In this document: positions 8,028 to 17,334 of the stretch, piece by piece | Position numbering within the stretch: position 1 is the stretch's first letter | Layout of the letters: each line of letters opens with the position of its first letter | NCBI GenBank assembly: GCA_944384655.1 | Contig: CALWUF010000015.1 | Location: forward strand, 1 to 64,000 | Reading direction: 5' to 3' | Source: an uncultured Butyricicoccus sp. | GTDB taxonomy: Bacteria > Bacillota > Clostridia > Oscillospirales > Butyricicoccaceae | DNA: 64,000 nucleotides | The notes under the pieces: model-generated | Told to the model about the DNA's origin: nothing | Databases searched by the model: none | Seen by the model: the letters and a program-made list of their open reading frames with translations, nothing else | Made by a program: the position numbers and the translations under genes

Positions 8028-8936
8028 ATGTCTGTCAATGCATTGGTGAGCAAAATCCGCGAAAAAAACAATCCGACTGTTGCAGGGCTGGATGCCCGCC
8101 TGGAGTATATCCCGGACCATATCACCGAAAAATATGTTGCAGAGTACGGCAAGACGTTACAAGCGGCAGCCGCAAGTATGATGGAGTTTAATAAGGGGTT
8201 GATTGACGCGCTGTACGACATCGTTCCGGCCATCAAGCCACAGGCGGCCTATTATGAACTGCTCGGACCGGAAGGCGCGGTTGTTCTGCGTGACACCATC
8301 GCATATGCGCATGAGAAGGGGATGTACGTCATCGCAGATATCAAACGCAACGATATCGGAGCTACGGCAACTGCATATGCACAGGCCTATTTGGGTCGCA
8401 GTGAGGTCTGCGGTGAGAGCGTGCCGGTTTATGACAGTGACTCCTGTACCGTCAATGCATATCTCGGCACGGATGGCATTGAACCATTTCTGACTGAATG
8501 CAAAAATCGTGATAAGGGCATTTATGTTCTCGTCAAAACGTCGAATAAATCTTCCGGTGAATTCCAGAACCGTTTGATGGGCGATCAGCCGCTATATGTC
8601 CGCATGGCAGAGAAAGTCGCGGAATGGGGCGAAAATTTGATGACAGCGTGTGGATATTCACAGGTTGGTGCGGTTGTCGGCGCGACGTATCCGGAAGAAC
8701 AGAAGATCATTCGGAAGATCATCCCGCACAGCTATTTCCTCGTACCGGGGTATGGCGCGCAGGGTGCAACAGCAAAGGATATTGCCAATGCGTTCAATGA
8801 CGACGGTTTGGGTGCAATTGTCAATTCTTCCCGCGGTATCATGTGCGCATGGAAGAAATGCAGTCTCGATTATCAGGAAGCTGCGCGTCAGGAAGCCATC
8901 CGCATGCGCGATGATATCGTAAGAGCAATCCGTTGA
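8028..8936 (+). CDS. pyrF: Orotidine 5'-phosphate decarboxylase, type 2
   Basis: Protein of 302 residues, the longer type-2 PyrF form. It converts OMP to UMP, the last step of de novo pyrimidine synthesis. The active-site segment DIKRNDIGATATAYA is present, as is the N-terminal VAGLDARLEYIP. The ATG at 8028 follows AGGAGGA. It lies 50 bp after pyrR in the PyrR-controlled operon. Other de novo genes (pyrB, pyrC, pyrD, pyrE) are not in this window. Confidence 0.95.
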   Translation: MSVNALVSKIREKNNPTVAGLDARLEYIPDHITEKYVAEYGKTLQAAAASMMEFNKGLIDALYDIVPAIKPQAAYYELLGPEGAVVLRDTIAYAHEKGMYVIADIKRNDIGATATAYAQAYLGRSEVCGESVPVYDSDSCTVNAYLGTDGIEPFLTECKNRDKGIYVLVKTSNKSSGEFQNRLMGDQPLYVRMAEKVAEWGENLMTACGYSQVGAVVGATYPEEQKIIRKIIPHSYFLVPGYGAQGATAKDIANAFNDDGLGAIVNSSRGIMCAWKKCSLDYQEAARQEAIRMRDDIVRAIR

Positions 8937-9006
8937 TTTACAAAATACCGTTGTGTTTTATTTGTTAAATTTTTTTGTCTATAGAAGATAAGGAGTGTAT
9001 GGAATT

Positions 9007-10104
9007 TTGAAAAAAGCCTATCTCCTGCTGGCCGACGGCACGCTGTTTGAGGGCGTAAGCGTCGGTGCAGAGGGCGCATCTATTGCGGAAATCGTGTTCA
9101 ATACCGGCATGGCAGGCTATCAGGAAGTACTGACTGATCCATCCTATTATGGGCAGAGCGTCTGCATGACCTATCCGCTCATCGGCAACTATGGCTTGAA
9201 TGCAGATGATTTTGAGTCGCGTAAGTGCTGGGTTTCCGGATTTATTATGCGTGAAGCCTGTGACTATCCATCCAACTGGCGCTGTGACCGTTCGCTGGAT
9301 GCCTATTTGAAAAAAGAAGGTGTTGTCGGTCTGGCAGGTATTGATACGCGTCGTCTGACCCGTATTCTGCGCAATAGCGGCGTTATGAATGGCATCCTGT
9401 ATTCTGAAGGATACGAGCCGGATGAAGCGATGATCGGACAGATGAAGGAATATCAGGTGACTGGCGCAGTCAAAGCAGTTACCATCCATGAACCGGCGGT
9501 TTATCCGGCAACAACCGAGCAGAAGCATCGCGTTGCGCTGCTCGATTTCGGTGTCAAGCGCAACATTCAGCGTGAGCTGTGCGCGCGTGGATGTGAAGTT
9601 ACCATCCTGCCCGCGTACACCGATCCGCAAACCATTCTGAACGGCGGATATGATGGCATTATGTTGTCCAACGGTCCGGGCGACCCGTCTGAAAATATAG
9701 AGATTATTGAAAATCTGAAAGTTCTGATCGGTTCAGGTATGCCTATTTTCGGCATTTGCCTGGGTCATCAGTTGTTGGCGCTCGCCATCGGCGCAGGAAC
9801 CAGGAAAATGAAGTTTGGTCATCGCGGCGTCAACCATCCAGTCAAAGATCTGGCAAAGGATCGCACCTATATCACCAGCCAGAACCATGGATATGCAGTG
9901 GTGGGCGATACAGTCAATCCTGAAGTTGCCCGCGTCAGCCATATCAATATCAATGACAATTCCTGTGAAGGCATTGAGCACATCAACGCCCCGATCTTCA
10001 CCGTTCAGTATCATCCGGAAGTCAAGCCGGGTCCGCAGGATACAGCGTATCTGTTTGATCAGTTTGTTTCCCTTATGGATGAGAAGAAAGGAGGCGCTCA
10101 ATAA
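9007..10104 (+). CDS. carA: Carbamoyl phosphate synthase small subunit
   Basis: Protein of about 365 residues: an N-terminal CarA domain followed by a class I glutamine amidotransferase. The catalytic cysteine is in FGICLGHQ, and the His/Glu pair is in [10 protein letters not shown]. It supplies ammonia from glutamine to CarB. The start is uncertain: AAGGAG at 8989-8994 abuts a GTG at 8995, so the TTG at 9007 (reading [15 protein letters not shown]) is preferred. Its stop overlaps the carB start by one base, so the subunits are translationally coupled. Confidence 0.95.
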   Translation: MKKAYLLLADGTLFEGVSVGAEGASIAEIVFNTGMAGYQEVLTDPSYYGQSVCMTYPLIGNYGLNADDFESRKCWVSGFIMREACDYPSNWRCDRSLDAYLKKEGVVGLAGIDTRRLTRILRNSGVMNGILYSEGYEPDEAMIGQMKEYQVTGAVKAVTIHEPAVYPATTEQKHRVALLDFGVKRNIQRELCARGCEVTILPAYTDPQTILNGGYDGIMLSNGPGDPSENIEIIENLKVLIGSGMPIFGICLGHQLLALAIGAGTRKMKFGHRGVNHPVKDLAKDRTYITSQNHGYAVVGDTVNPEVARVSHININDNSCEGIEHINAPIFTVQYHPEVKPGPQDTAYLFDQFVSLMDEKKGGAQ

Positions 10105-13100
10105 TGCCGCTGCGCAAGGATATTCACAAAGTAATGGTACTCGGCTCCGGTCCGATTGTCATCGGTCAGGCAGCAGAATTCGATTATGCAGGCACACAGG
10201 CTTGCCGCGCACTGCGCGAGGAAGGTCTGGAGGTCATTTTGGTAAATTCCAATCCGGCAACCATCATGACTGACAAAGCGATGGCGGATAAGGTTTATAT
10301 CGAACCGATGACCATCCCCTGTGTACAGGAGATTATTAAAAAGGAACGTCCGGATTCCATCCTGCCGACGTTGGGCGGTCAGACCGGTTTGAATATTGCC
10401 ATGGAATTGGTTGCCAACGGGTTCCTTGAGGAATATGGGGTCAAACTGCTGGGTGCAAATCCGACCACCATCGACAAGGCTGAAGATCGCCAACTGTTTA
10501 AGGATACGATGGAGAAGATCAATGAACCGATCATCGCATCCAAAGTCGTGCACACCGTGGAAGATGCCGTTGCCTTCACGAAAGAAATCGGCCTGCCAGT
10601 CATCATCCGTCCAGCCTATACGCTCGGCGGCACCGGCGGCGGCATCGCGTATACCTGGGATCAACTGCGTGAGATTGCGGCGTCCGGTATCCTGTATTCC
10701 CGCGTCGATGAGATCCTCGTCGAGAAATGCATCGCCGGTTGGAAAGAAATCGAATATGAAGTCATGCGTGACGGCAAGGGAAATGTCATCACCGTTTGTA
10801 ATATGGAAAATGTCGATCCGGTCGGCGTGCATACCGGCGATTCGGTTGTTGTCGCACCGAGCCAGACATTGTGTGATTATGAGTATCAGATGCTGCGTAC
10901 TTCTGCGCTCAAGATCATCACTGAGTTGGGCATCGAGGGCGGCTGTAATGTACAGTTTGCGCTCAATCCGAATTCATTTGAATATGCCGTGATTGAGGTA
11001 AACCCGCGTGTTTCGCGTTCGTCTGCGCTGGCGTCAAAGGCGACTGGTTACCCGATCGCGAAGATTGCTGCAAAGATTGCGGTTGGCTATGGTCTGGATG
11101 AGTTGACCAATGCCGTCACCGGCAAGACTGCGGCTTGCTTTGAGCCGACGTTGGACTATTGTGTTGTCAAGTTCCCGCGCTGGCCGTTTGATAAGTTTGT
11201 CTATGCGGATAAGACTCTGGGCACACAGATGAAGGCGACCGGTGAAGTCATGGCGATTTCCAACAGCTTTGAAGCCGCAATGATGAAGGCCGTCCGTTCG
11301 ATTGAAATGAAGGTCGATTCGCTGTCTATGCCGTTGATTGCAAAGATGACAGACGAGGAGATCATCGCCAAGGTCAAAACCTGTGATTATGAACGCCTGT
11401 TCTCCATCTGCGAGGCATTCCGCCGCGGCATTATGACCATCGATGAGGTGCATGAGATCACGCAGATCGACACCTGGTTCCTCCACGGCTTTATGCGCAT
11501 TATCGACATGGAGCACATGTTGGAACAGGCAGAGGAAATGACCCCGGAGCTGTATCTGGCGGCAAAGAAATTTGGCTTTACTGACAAAGTGATCGAGCGT
11601 TTGTCCGGCAAGTCGGTTGAGAAGGTCACCCGCATGCCGGTCTATAAAACGGTCGATACCTGTGCGGCGGAGTTTGAAGCGGAAACCCCGTATTATTACT
11701 CGACATATGACGATGAGACCGAAGTCAAACCATTTGACGGACAGAAAAAGGTTTTGGTACTCGGTTCCGGTCCGATCCGCATTGGTCAGGGCATTGAGTT
11801 TGACTATTGTTCCGTTCATTCTGTCTGGGCGCTTCAAAAGCTCGGCTGTGAGACTGTGATTATCAACAACAATCCGGAGACGGTTTCCACGGACTTTGAT
11901 ACGGCAGACCGCTTATATTTTGAGCCGTTGACGCCGGAAGATGTCACAGGTGTTGTCCATGCAGAAAAGCCGGATGCAGCCATCGTGCAGTTTGGCGGTC
12001 AGACGGCAATCAATCTGGCAGAACATCTGGAAAAACTCGGCGTACCCATTCTTGGAACACCGGCATGGAGCATTGATGCGGCGGAAGACCGTGAAAAATT
12101 TGATGTTATTTTGAATAAGACCGGTATTCCGCGCGCCAAGGGCGAGACTGTATTCACAGAAGAAGAAGCCGTTGAAGTTGCAGACCGTCTGGGTTATCCG
12201 GTGCTTGTCCGCCCATCGTATGTTCTCGGTGGTCAGGGTATGGAAATTGCGTACAAAGAAGCGGATATCCGTGAATACATGCAGGTCATTACGCGCACCA
12301 AGATTGAAAACCCGGTTCTCGTCGATAAATATCTGATGGGACGTGAAATCGAAGTTGATGCGATTTGTGATGGAGAAGATATTCTGATCCCGGGTATCAT
12401 GGAGCATATGGAACGCGCTGGCATTCATTCCGGTGATTCCATTTCTGTCTATCCGTCTATCACAATTGAAGACAAGCACAAAGAAACGATTATTGATTAC
12501 ACAAAGAAGCTGTCCAAGGAATTGGCGGTTCTCGGTTTGGTCAATATCCAATTCGTTCTGTATAATGACGAAGTCTATGTCATTGAAGTCAATCCGCGTT
12601 CGTCCCGTACCATCCCCTATATCTCCAAGATTACAGGCGTGCCGATGGTCGATTTGGCAACCCGCTGCATGTTTGGTGAGAAACTGCGCGATATGGGTTA
12701 TGGCACTGGATTGTATCCGGAATGCGAACATTATGCGGTCAAGGTTCCGGTGTTCTCGTTCCAGAAACTGCGCGATCTGGATACGCAGCTTGGACCGGAA
12801 ATGAAGTCCACCGGTGAGGTTTTGGGCGTATCCACCTCGTTCCGCGAGGCGCTGCTCAAGGGCATGATGGGTGCAGGCTATGAGATGAAGAAAAAGGGTA
12901 AGGTTTTGATTTCCGTCCGCGATGCGGATAAGCAGGAAATTGTAACGGTCGCTGAACGCTTTGCCGAGTTGGGCTTTGAACTGTATGCGACCAGCGGCAC
13001 AGCCAATGTACTCAACCGCCATATGGTTGCAACCAACTCTGTTCGCAATGTCGATGAGCCGTCCCCGAATATGATAGATTTGATTGAATCGGGCGATATT

Positions 13101-13298
13101 GATTATGTCATCACAACTTCAGTCAAAGGCCGTCATCCGGAGTTGGGTGCGGTAAAGATCCGTCGATCTACAGTCGAACATGCCATTCCGTGCCTGACAG
13201 CCATTGATACCGCAAATGCACTGCTGCGTTGCCTGGAAGGCGATACGCGCATTGAGTCATGTGAACTGGTCGATATCAATACGGTTCATTTGCAGTAA
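10104..13298 (+). CDS. carB: Carbamoyl phosphate synthase large subunit
   Basis: Full-length 1064-residue CarB. It has two homologous ATP-grasp synthetase halves, each opening with a VLGSGPI-IGQ-EFDY motif (about residues 13 and 550), and a C-terminal MGS-like allosteric domain. It makes carbamoyl phosphate from bicarbonate, ammonia and two ATP for pyrimidines and arginine. No frameshift was seen. It is the last gene of the pyr operon here, followed by a strong bidirectional terminator. Confidence 0.98.
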   Translation: MPLRKDIHKVMVLGSGPIVIGQAAEFDYAGTQACRALREEGLEVILVNSNPATIMTDKAMADKVYIEPMTIPCVQEIIKKERPDSILPTLGGQTGLNIAMELVANGFLEEYGVKLLGANPTTIDKAEDRQLFKDTMEKINEPIIASKVVHTVEDAVAFTKEIGLPVIIRPAYTLGGTGGGIAYTWDQLREIAASGILYSRVDEILVEKCIAGWKEIEYEVMRDGKGNVITVCNMENVDPVGVHTGDSVVVAPSQTLCDYEYQMLRTSALKIITELGIEGGCNVQFALNPNSFEYAVIEVNPRVSRSSALASKATGYPIAKIAAKIAVGYGLDELTNAVTGKTAACFEPTLDYCVVKFPRWPFDKFVYADKTLGTQMKATGEVMAISNSFEAAMMKAVRSIEMKVDSLSMPLIAKMTDEEIIAKVKTCDYERLFSICEAFRRGIMTIDEVHEITQIDTWFLHGFMRIIDMEHMLEQAEEMTPELYLAAKKFGFTDKVIERLSGKSVEKVTRMPVYKTVDTCAAEFEAETPYYYSTYDDETEVKPFDGQKKVLVLGSGPIRIGQGIEFDYCSVHSVWALQKLGCETVIINNNPETVSTDFDTADRLYFEPLTPEDVTGVVHAEKPDAAIVQFGGQTAINLAEHLEKLGVPILGTPAWSIDAAEDREKFDVILNKTGIPRAKGETVFTEEEAVEVADRLGYPVLVRPSYVLGGQGMEIAYKEADIREYMQVITRTKIENPVLVDKYLMGREIEVDAICDGEDILIPGIMEHMERAGIHSGDSISVYPSITIEDKHKETIIDYTKKLSKELAVLGLVNIQFVLYNDEVYVIEVNPRSSRTIPYISKITGVPMVDLATRCMFGEKLRDMGYGTGLYPECEHYAVKVPVFSFQKLRDLDTQLGPEMKSTGEVLGVSTSFREALLKGMMGAGYEMKKKGKVLISVRDADKQEIVTVAERFAELGFELYATSGTANVLNRHMVATNSVRNVDEPSPNMIDLIESGDIDYVITTSVKGRHPELGAVKIRRSTVEHAIPCLTAIDTANALLRCLEGDTRIESCELVDINTVHLQ

Positions 13299-13311
13299 TT
13301 GAAATGAAAAT

Positions 13312-13360
13312 AAAAATGACGTTTCCAAACGGTAAAACCGGGAGGAAACGTCATTTTTTT
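13312..13360. terminator. Bidirectional terminator between carB and the ttcA-like gene
   Basis: A 15-bp perfect stem (13312-13326 with 13344-13358) is flanked by A-rich and T-rich tracts, so it works for carB (+) and for the convergent minus-strand gene. Confidence 0.85.
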
Positions 13361-13366
13361 GTGCGG

Positions 13367-14095
13367 TCATTTTGCAAGATTATTTGTCAGTTCCCAGCCG
13401 CGCAGCGGATAGCGTTGAATCGCACCGAAAATGCGCTGCCGGACACCGTGGTTTTCCCGTTCCAATGAACGGATCAATTGCTTGATTTCTTCGCGTTTGG
13501 TGTTGCCATCCACGGGACATGGATTGTGCACCACGGGAAGTTCCAACCGTTTGACAACGGAACGGATGTAGGATTCCGGCGCATAAATCATGGGACGGAT
13601 TACGGTAATATCACGTCGATCCAGATACGTCTGTGGCAAAAAGCAATTGATACGTCCTTCATATAACAATGACATCATGAGTGTTTCAATGACATCATCA
13701 TAATGATGTCCCAGAGCGACTTTATTGCAGCCGTTGAGCTTAGCCGTATCATTGAGTGCACCGCGGCGCATTTTCGCACATAAAGAACATGGATTTTCTT
13801 CATTGCGGATATCAAACACAATGGTTTTAATCTCTGTGGGACGGATGATATATTCCACGTCCAACTGTTCACATAAGCGTGCAATGGGAGAAAAATCCAT
13901 TTCGTCGTAGCCCATGTCCAATGTGATCGCTTTGAGTGTATACTGATTTGGATAAAACCGACGCAAATTGGCGAGTGCAGCGAGCAGCACAAGGGAGTCC
14001 TTGCCGCCGGATACCCCCACAGCAATGGTATCACCTTCACGTATCATATGGTACTGATCCACCGCACGGCGGACATAAGACAGCATTTTCTGCAT
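13367..14095 (-). CDS. TtcA-family tRNA sulfurtransferase-like protein
   Basis: Protein of 242 residues with an N-terminal PP-loop ATPase motif SGGKDS (residues 29-34) and a CSLC pair in the middle. This is the layout of the TtcA/TtuA family, which thiolates tRNA bases such as C32. GHHYDDVIETLMMSLLYEG is typical of the family. The ATG at 14095 follows GGAGG; in-frame codons further upstream lack a site. It is convergent with carB and monocistronic. TtcA-like is firm; the exact tRNA position modified is inference. Confidence 0.85.
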   Translation of the reverse strand: MQKMLSYVRRAVDQYHMIREGDTIAVGVSGGKDSLVLLAALANLRRFYPNQYTLKAITLDMGYDEMDFSPIARLCEQLDVEYIIRPTEIKTIVFDIRNEENPCSLCAKMRRGALNDTAKLNGCNKVALGHHYDDVIETLMMSLLYEGRINCFLPQTYLDRRDITVIRPMIYAPESYIRSVVKRLELPVVHNPCPVDGNTKREEIKQLIRSLERENHGVRQRIFGAIQRYPLRGWELTNNLAK

Positions 14096-14268
14096 AGAAA
14101 ACCTCCAGCTTGATCGTATCAAAATAGAATCCAGCTTATTATATCGCAGAGAAGGGAACGTTGTACAGAGAAAAATTTAATTTGACCATGTAATCCTCAA
14201 AATCCATTGATTTTTCAAGAAGTCCGCCTGTTTTGAGTCCAAACCATATCTATTTACCCTGTTTTCTG

Positions 14269-14823
14269 TCATCCCTTATGAATGGACTTGTAATACTTCC
14301 AGAATGGAATGGCAAAGGAAACAAACATTGACAAATATAATACAAACATAATACCGAATAATACCATCAAACCACGATTCAAAGATGCACCAATTTGGCT
14401 TTGCATGATAATTTGCGGAATAATTACCAAAAAGAAAATGATTAAAAGAGGTATCATACGACCTGCAAAAACCCGTTTCATCATATCCAATCGGGAAGCA
14501 TCGTCACAGAAGATTTCTTCCTCTGTTCCGTCCATTTCAGAAGCTGCTTTGCGAAAATAGCTGTAACCCACATAATTCTGCAAATATTCCCAACCGCAAT
14601 CGGCAAATAATTGAATGTATTCACTTTTTTGAGACATGCTGTCGGGATTATAATCCAACTGATACACAACATCTTTTGGCTCACATTTTTGAAAATGATA
14701 CAAACAAAAACCATTCACTCGGACAAATTCCCAACCATTCTTGTGCTGTTCTCTCAAATAGTCTTCTTCTTTTTTCCATTGGGGAACAGAAAAAAATCTG
14801 ATTTCAGTCTTTGTGTTCTTCAT
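14269..14823 (-). CDS. DUF2812 membrane protein
   Basis: Protein of 184 residues: an N-terminal DUF2812-type domain (about 1-110, with FFSVPQWKKEEDYLREQ and GWEF) and two C-terminal transmembrane helices (about 123-145 and 153-172). DUF2812 proteins are commonly encoded directly after a PadR regulator, as here, where the start overlaps padR by 20 bp. They are probably membrane stress or transport accessory proteins, but no activity is known. The gene is clearly richer in A+T than the flanking core genes, suggesting transfer. Confidence 0.8.
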   Translation of the reverse strand: MKNTKTEIRFFSVPQWKKEEDYLREQHKNGWEFVRVNGFCLYHFQKCEPKDVVYQLDYNPDSMSQKSEYIQLFADCGWEYLQNYVGYSYFRKAASEMDGTEEEIFCDDASRLDMMKRVFAGRMIPLLIIFFLVIIPQIIMQSQIGASLNRGLMVLFGIMFVLYLSMFVSFAIPFWKYYKSIHKG

Positions 14824-15136
14824 TTTTTGCCTCCATCATGCTGTTATACAAGCGCTCGATCCGCTTCATTTCCAACTCAAGCACCTGTATTCCAAGGTCG
14901 GTAATGCAATAAATTTTACGTTTTTCTTCTTCCCGGACAAACCGGATCAAACCATCCTTCTCCATTTTGGATAGGCTGCCGTACAATGTTCCTGGACTGA
15001 GTTTGATTTCTCCATTTGTCAGCTGTTCCGTTTTTTTTACAATGCTGTATCCGTGCGCTTCTTCCCTGAGACATAGCAAAATATAGAAACCGGTTTCAGT
15101 CATTGGCACATATACTTTTTTTATATGAGAATTCAT
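14804..15136 (-). CDS. PadR family transcriptional regulator
   Basis: Protein of 110 residues with a PadR winged helix: FYILLCLREEAHGYSIVKK, LSPGTLYGSLSKMEKDGLI, then EEEKRKIYCITDLG. PadR proteins repress their own operon and a neighbouring membrane or efflux gene. The DUF2812 gene overlaps its 3' end, so both are one operon. Two near-identical palindromes sit in and just after its promoter (15161-15174 and 15200-15209), good autorepression operators. A start twelve codons further in (MTETGFYILL) is also possible. Confidence 0.9.
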   Translation of the reverse strand: MNSHIKKVYVPMTETGFYILLCLREEAHGYSIVKKTEQLTNGEIKLSPGTLYGSLSKMEKDGLIRFVREEEKRKIYCITDLGIQVLELEMKRIERLYNSMMEAKNEEHKD

Positions 15137-15160
15137 TGTCGTTTGTCACCCCTAAAACAC

Positions 15161-15174
15161 TGCGATGCATCGCA
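15161..15174. promoter_or_regulatory. Putative PadR operator 2
   Basis: Perfect 14-bp palindrome TGCGATGCATCGCA just downstream of the predicted padR transcription start. It shares CACTGCGAT with operator 1. Confidence 0.6.
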
Positions 15175-15187
15175 CTTAGATGTATAT

Positions 15188-15216
15188 AGTATAGCACTGC
15201 GATATATCGATGTCAA
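15188..15216 (-). promoter_or_regulatory. padR promoter with embedded PadR operator 1
   Basis: Minus strand TTGACA (15211-15216) and TATACT (15188-15193), spacer 17 bp. The palindrome CGATATATCG (15200-15209) lies entirely in the spacer, where a bound repressor would block RNA polymerase. Confidence 0.7.
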
Positions 15217-15400
15217 TAGCAATTACAAAATAGGGAAAGAGCAAACGTGTGTGCAACCGTATAACGGGATAAGGGGAACATATTGCAATAAATTTTTTTG
15301 TTTTCAAGGCTTACAGAGAAGTTTAATAAAATACCGGAACCTGTGTTAAAAGGTTGGAATCCCGCGAAATTCAAATTTTCATTTGGGTTTCGAGTATTTG

Positions 15401-15434
15401 AGAGAAAACAAGAGAAAACAAGAGAAAACAAGAG
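15401..15434 (+). repeat. Tandem 10-bp repeat upstream of rplM
   Basis: AGAGAAAACA occurs three times in a row (15401-15430) plus AGAG. It lies about 40 bp upstream of the rplM -35 box; A-rich phasing could act as an UP-like or bent element. The rest of 15217-15400 shows no gene. Confidence 0.6.
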
Positions 15435-15471
15435 TTTGATCCGTGGAAAATTAAAATAATTAAAAAACGTG

Positions 15472-15500
15472 TTGACTTTGCAAAAAAGATATGGTATAAC
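15472..15500 (+). promoter_or_regulatory. Promoter of rplM-rpsI
   Basis: TTGACT at 15472-15477 and TATAAC at 15495-15500, spacer 17 bp. Confidence 0.7.
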
Positions 15501-15506
15501 AGTAAA

Positions 15507-15543
15507 GCACCCGCAAAGTGCAGGAAAAAGTTGCACAGACGGG
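15507..15543 (+). promoter_or_regulatory. Putative L13 leader RNA
   Basis: Directly after the predicted start, CCCG/CGGG (15510-15513, 15540-15543) encloses an internal loop and an inner GTGCA/TGCAC hairpin (15518-15522, 15532-15536). A known ribosomal L13 leader family lies before rplM in Firmicutes, so autogenous control by L13 is likely. The match to that family was not computed. Confidence 0.5.
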
Positions 15544-15598
15544 AAAATGACTTTGTGAATGAAACATTCAGATAAAAATTATAATCGGAGGTTAGATC

Positions 15599-16030
15599 AT
15601 GTCCACTTTCATGGCTAAGGCTGAAAATATCGACCGCAAGTGGTATATTGTCGATGCAGCAGACAAGCCGCTTGGCCGTACCGCAGCAACTGTAGCAGCT
15701 CTCCTTCGCGGCAAGCATAAGGTAGAGTTCACCCCTAACGTAGATACCGGCGATTTTGTTATCGTCATCAATGCTTCTAAGGCTGTCCTGACCGGCAACA
15801 AGCTGCAGCAGAAGTATTATCGCAGACATTCCGGCTGGATCGGCGGTCTGAAGGAAACCCAGTATAAGACTCTCATGGCTGAGCGTCCGGAGCTGGCAGT
15901 GGAGCTGGCTGTTAAGGGTATGCTCCCCAAGAATTCCATTGGTCGTAAGGCTGCTACCCGCCTGAAGGTTTATGCAGGCAGTGAGCACAATCATGCAGCA
16001 CAGCAGCCGACTGTTTGGGCTGACAAGTAA
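15599..16030 (+). CDS. rplM: 50S ribosomal protein L13
   Basis: Complete 143-residue L13 with the typical start [20 protein letters not shown] and the conserved GMLPKN segment near the C-terminus. GGAGG precedes the ATG. It forms the usual rplM-rpsI operon with S9, 25 bp downstream, and has its own promoter and a probable L13-responsive leader. Confidence 0.98.
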   Translation: MSTFMAKAENIDRKWYIVDAADKPLGRTAATVAALLRGKHKVEFTPNVDTGDFVIVINASKAVLTGNKLQQKYYRRHSGWIGGLKETQYKTLMAERPELAVELAVKGMLPKNSIGRKAATRLKVYAGSEHNHAAQQPTVWADK

Positions 16031-16055
16031 TTCTTACAAGGAGGAAATTTGAGTC

Positions 16056-16463
16056 ATGTATACCCCTAAGAAAGCATATTTCTACGGCACCGGCAGAAGA
16101 AAGTCCTCTGTTGCAAGAGTTCGTCTTTTCCCGGGCGGTACTGGTGAGATCATCATCAACAATCGTACGCTCGACAATTACTTTGGTCTGGATACCCTGA
16201 AGCTGATCGTCCGTCAGCCGCTGGAGGCAACGAAGACCAGTGATAAGTTTGATATTGTCTGCACAGTAACTGGCGGTGGTTTCACTGGTCAGGCTGGTGC
16301 AATCCGCCATGGTATTTCTCGTGCACTGCTTCAGGCAAATGCAGAAGAATATCGTCCGGTTTTGAAGGCTGCTGGTTTCTTGACCCGCGACCCGAGAATG
16401 AAGGAAAGAAAGAAATACGGCCTCAAGGCAGCCCGTCGCGCGCCCCAGTTCTCCAAGCGCTAA
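16056..16463 (+). CDS. rpsI: 30S ribosomal protein S9
   Basis: Complete 135-residue S9 ending in the invariant basic tail [17 protein letters not shown] that reaches the P-site tRNA. AGGAGG precedes the ATG. The rpsI 3' end is known as an integration site for integrative elements in some Firmicutes, and here an AT-rich accessory patch begins just after it. No direct repeat of the rpsI 3' end was found at the far side of that patch. Confidence 0.98.
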   Translation: MYTPKKAYFYGTGRRKSSVARVRLFPGGTGEIIINNRTLDNYFGLDTLKLIVRQPLEATKTSDKFDIVCTVTGGGFTGQAGAIRHGISRALLQANAEEYRPVLKAAGFLTRDPRMKERKKYGLKAARRAPQFSKR

Positions 16464-16537
16464 ACTTTATCAAATTGGTTCAAAAAGCCCGGAAAATCAA
16501 GGATTTTGGGTTACAGGGAAGTATAATATTCCGATTA

Positions 16538-16574
16538 GGCGGCATAGCCCCATGCAAGGGCTATGCCGTCTTTT
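16538..16574 (+). terminator. Terminator downstream of rpsI
   Basis: A 13-bp stem (16538-16550 with 16558-16570, one G-U), then TTTT. Confidence 0.8.
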
Positions 16575-16737
16575 CCTGTTTATTGGCTTTTTCCGTTTCG
16601 TCTGCGGTTCGGCGGAGATCAGTTTTATCTTGTTCGGAGATACCGACTTTTTTATGTTCCTCTTTATACTCTGCAAATAGCTTCAAAAACCGTTCATGGC
16701 TGATTGTGCCGTTACTATCGTCCCCATGATTTCTTGT
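16561..16737 (-). pseudogene. C-terminal fragment of an unrecognised gene
   Basis: The minus strand is open for 58 codons to a TAG at 16561-16563, with an in-frame stop just upstream and no start. The product is charged and helical (NGTISHERFLKLFAEYKEE, ending in a Lys/Glu/Thr-rich tail), with protein-like composition. The ISxERFLKL-type segment faintly recalls serine recombinases, but too little remains to assign. It lies between rpsI and the transferred-looking MarR/MATE cassette, so it may be a remnant of the element that delivered the cassette. Confidence 0.4.
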
Positions 16738-16772
16738 CTAATATTAAAATTTGAATATTTGTAGGAATGTGC

Positions 16773-16801
16773 TTGACAAAAACTAACAATAGATGTAAGA
16801 T
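16773..16801 (+). promoter_or_regulatory. Promoter of the MarR-family gene
   Basis: TTGACA at 16773-16778 and TAAGAT at 16796-16801, spacer 17 bp, immediately followed by an operator-like palindrome. Confidence 0.7.
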
Positions 16802-16803
16802 TA

Positions 16804-16817
16804 CTTAGGAAACTAAG
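16804..16817. promoter_or_regulatory. Putative MarR operator, copy 1
   Basis: CTTAGGAAACTAAG, a 5-bp inverted repeat around GAAA, sits directly after the -10 box. The same 14 bp recur at 17298-17311. Confidence 0.65.
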
Positions 16818-16831
16818 AAAAGGAGCGCTAT

Positions 16832-17260
16832 ATGGTTTCACTTACAAAAAGTGCTGCAAGGTATGTCAGCAAACTTTCTAACAAACTTCGCCGGAAGTTA
16901 GATATGCTTTCTTCGAGAAAAGAGTTTAGTGGCTCACAAGGCAGGACACTTCATTTTTTGCTTGCACAGACAGAAGATGTTTTCCAAAAAGATATTGAAG
17001 AAGAATATAGCATACGTCCGTCCACCGCAACGGAACTGTTAAAGCAGATGGAAGCAAATGAACTTATTCGACGTGAACCTGTTTCCTATGACAATCGGTT
17101 AAAAAAGATTGTATTGACCGATAAAGCATTGCTGTATAAACATCAAGTTGTAGAGGATTTAACCGCATTGGAAGAAACTCTTACAAAAGGGATCTCAGAA
17201 GATGATATGAAAGTTTTTTTTCAAGTGGTTGAAAAAATGATGGATAACCTATCTGAATGA
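16832..17260 (+). CDS. MarR family transcriptional regulator
   Basis: Protein of 142 residues with a winged helix-turn-helix: DVFQKDIEEEYSIRPSTATE, LLKQMEANELIRREP, then a wing with YDNRLKKIVLT. MarR proteins release DNA when a small phenolic or drug ligand binds. Its operator-like palindrome occurs before itself and before the MATE pump, so it probably represses both. AAGGAG precedes the ATG. The gene is AT-rich relative to the ribosomal and pyr genes nearby, suggesting acquisition. Confidence 0.9.
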   Translation: MVSLTKSAARYVSKLSNKLRRKLDMLSSRKEFSGSQGRTLHFLLAQTEDVFQKDIEEEYSIRPSTATELLKQMEANELIRREPVSYDNRLKKIVLTDKALLYKHQVVEDLTALEETLTKGISEDDMKVFFQVVEKMMDNLSE

Positions 17261-17280
17261 AAGGTCAGATAGGTTATCCA
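17241..17280 (+). terminator. Perfect 16-bp hairpin between marR and the MATE gene
   Basis: 17241-17256 is exactly complementary to 17265-17280 with an 8-nt loop containing the marR stop. Only AAATTTT follows, so it may be a weak terminator or a stabilising hairpin that lowers read-through to the pump gene. Confidence 0.6.
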
Positions 17281-17297
17281 AAATTTTAACACATATA

Positions 17298-17311
17298 CTT
17301 AGGAAACTAAG
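17298..17311. promoter_or_regulatory. Putative MarR operator, copy 2
   Basis: CTTAGGAAACTAAG is identical to copy 1, 23 bp before the MATE start. Flanking bases (A before, AA after) are also shared. Confidence 0.65.
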
Positions 17312-17334
17312 AATATAGAAAGAGAGGACTTTTT

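Noticed and set aside
15401-15434. Possible CRISPR array
   Set aside because: Units are 10 bp with no spacers.
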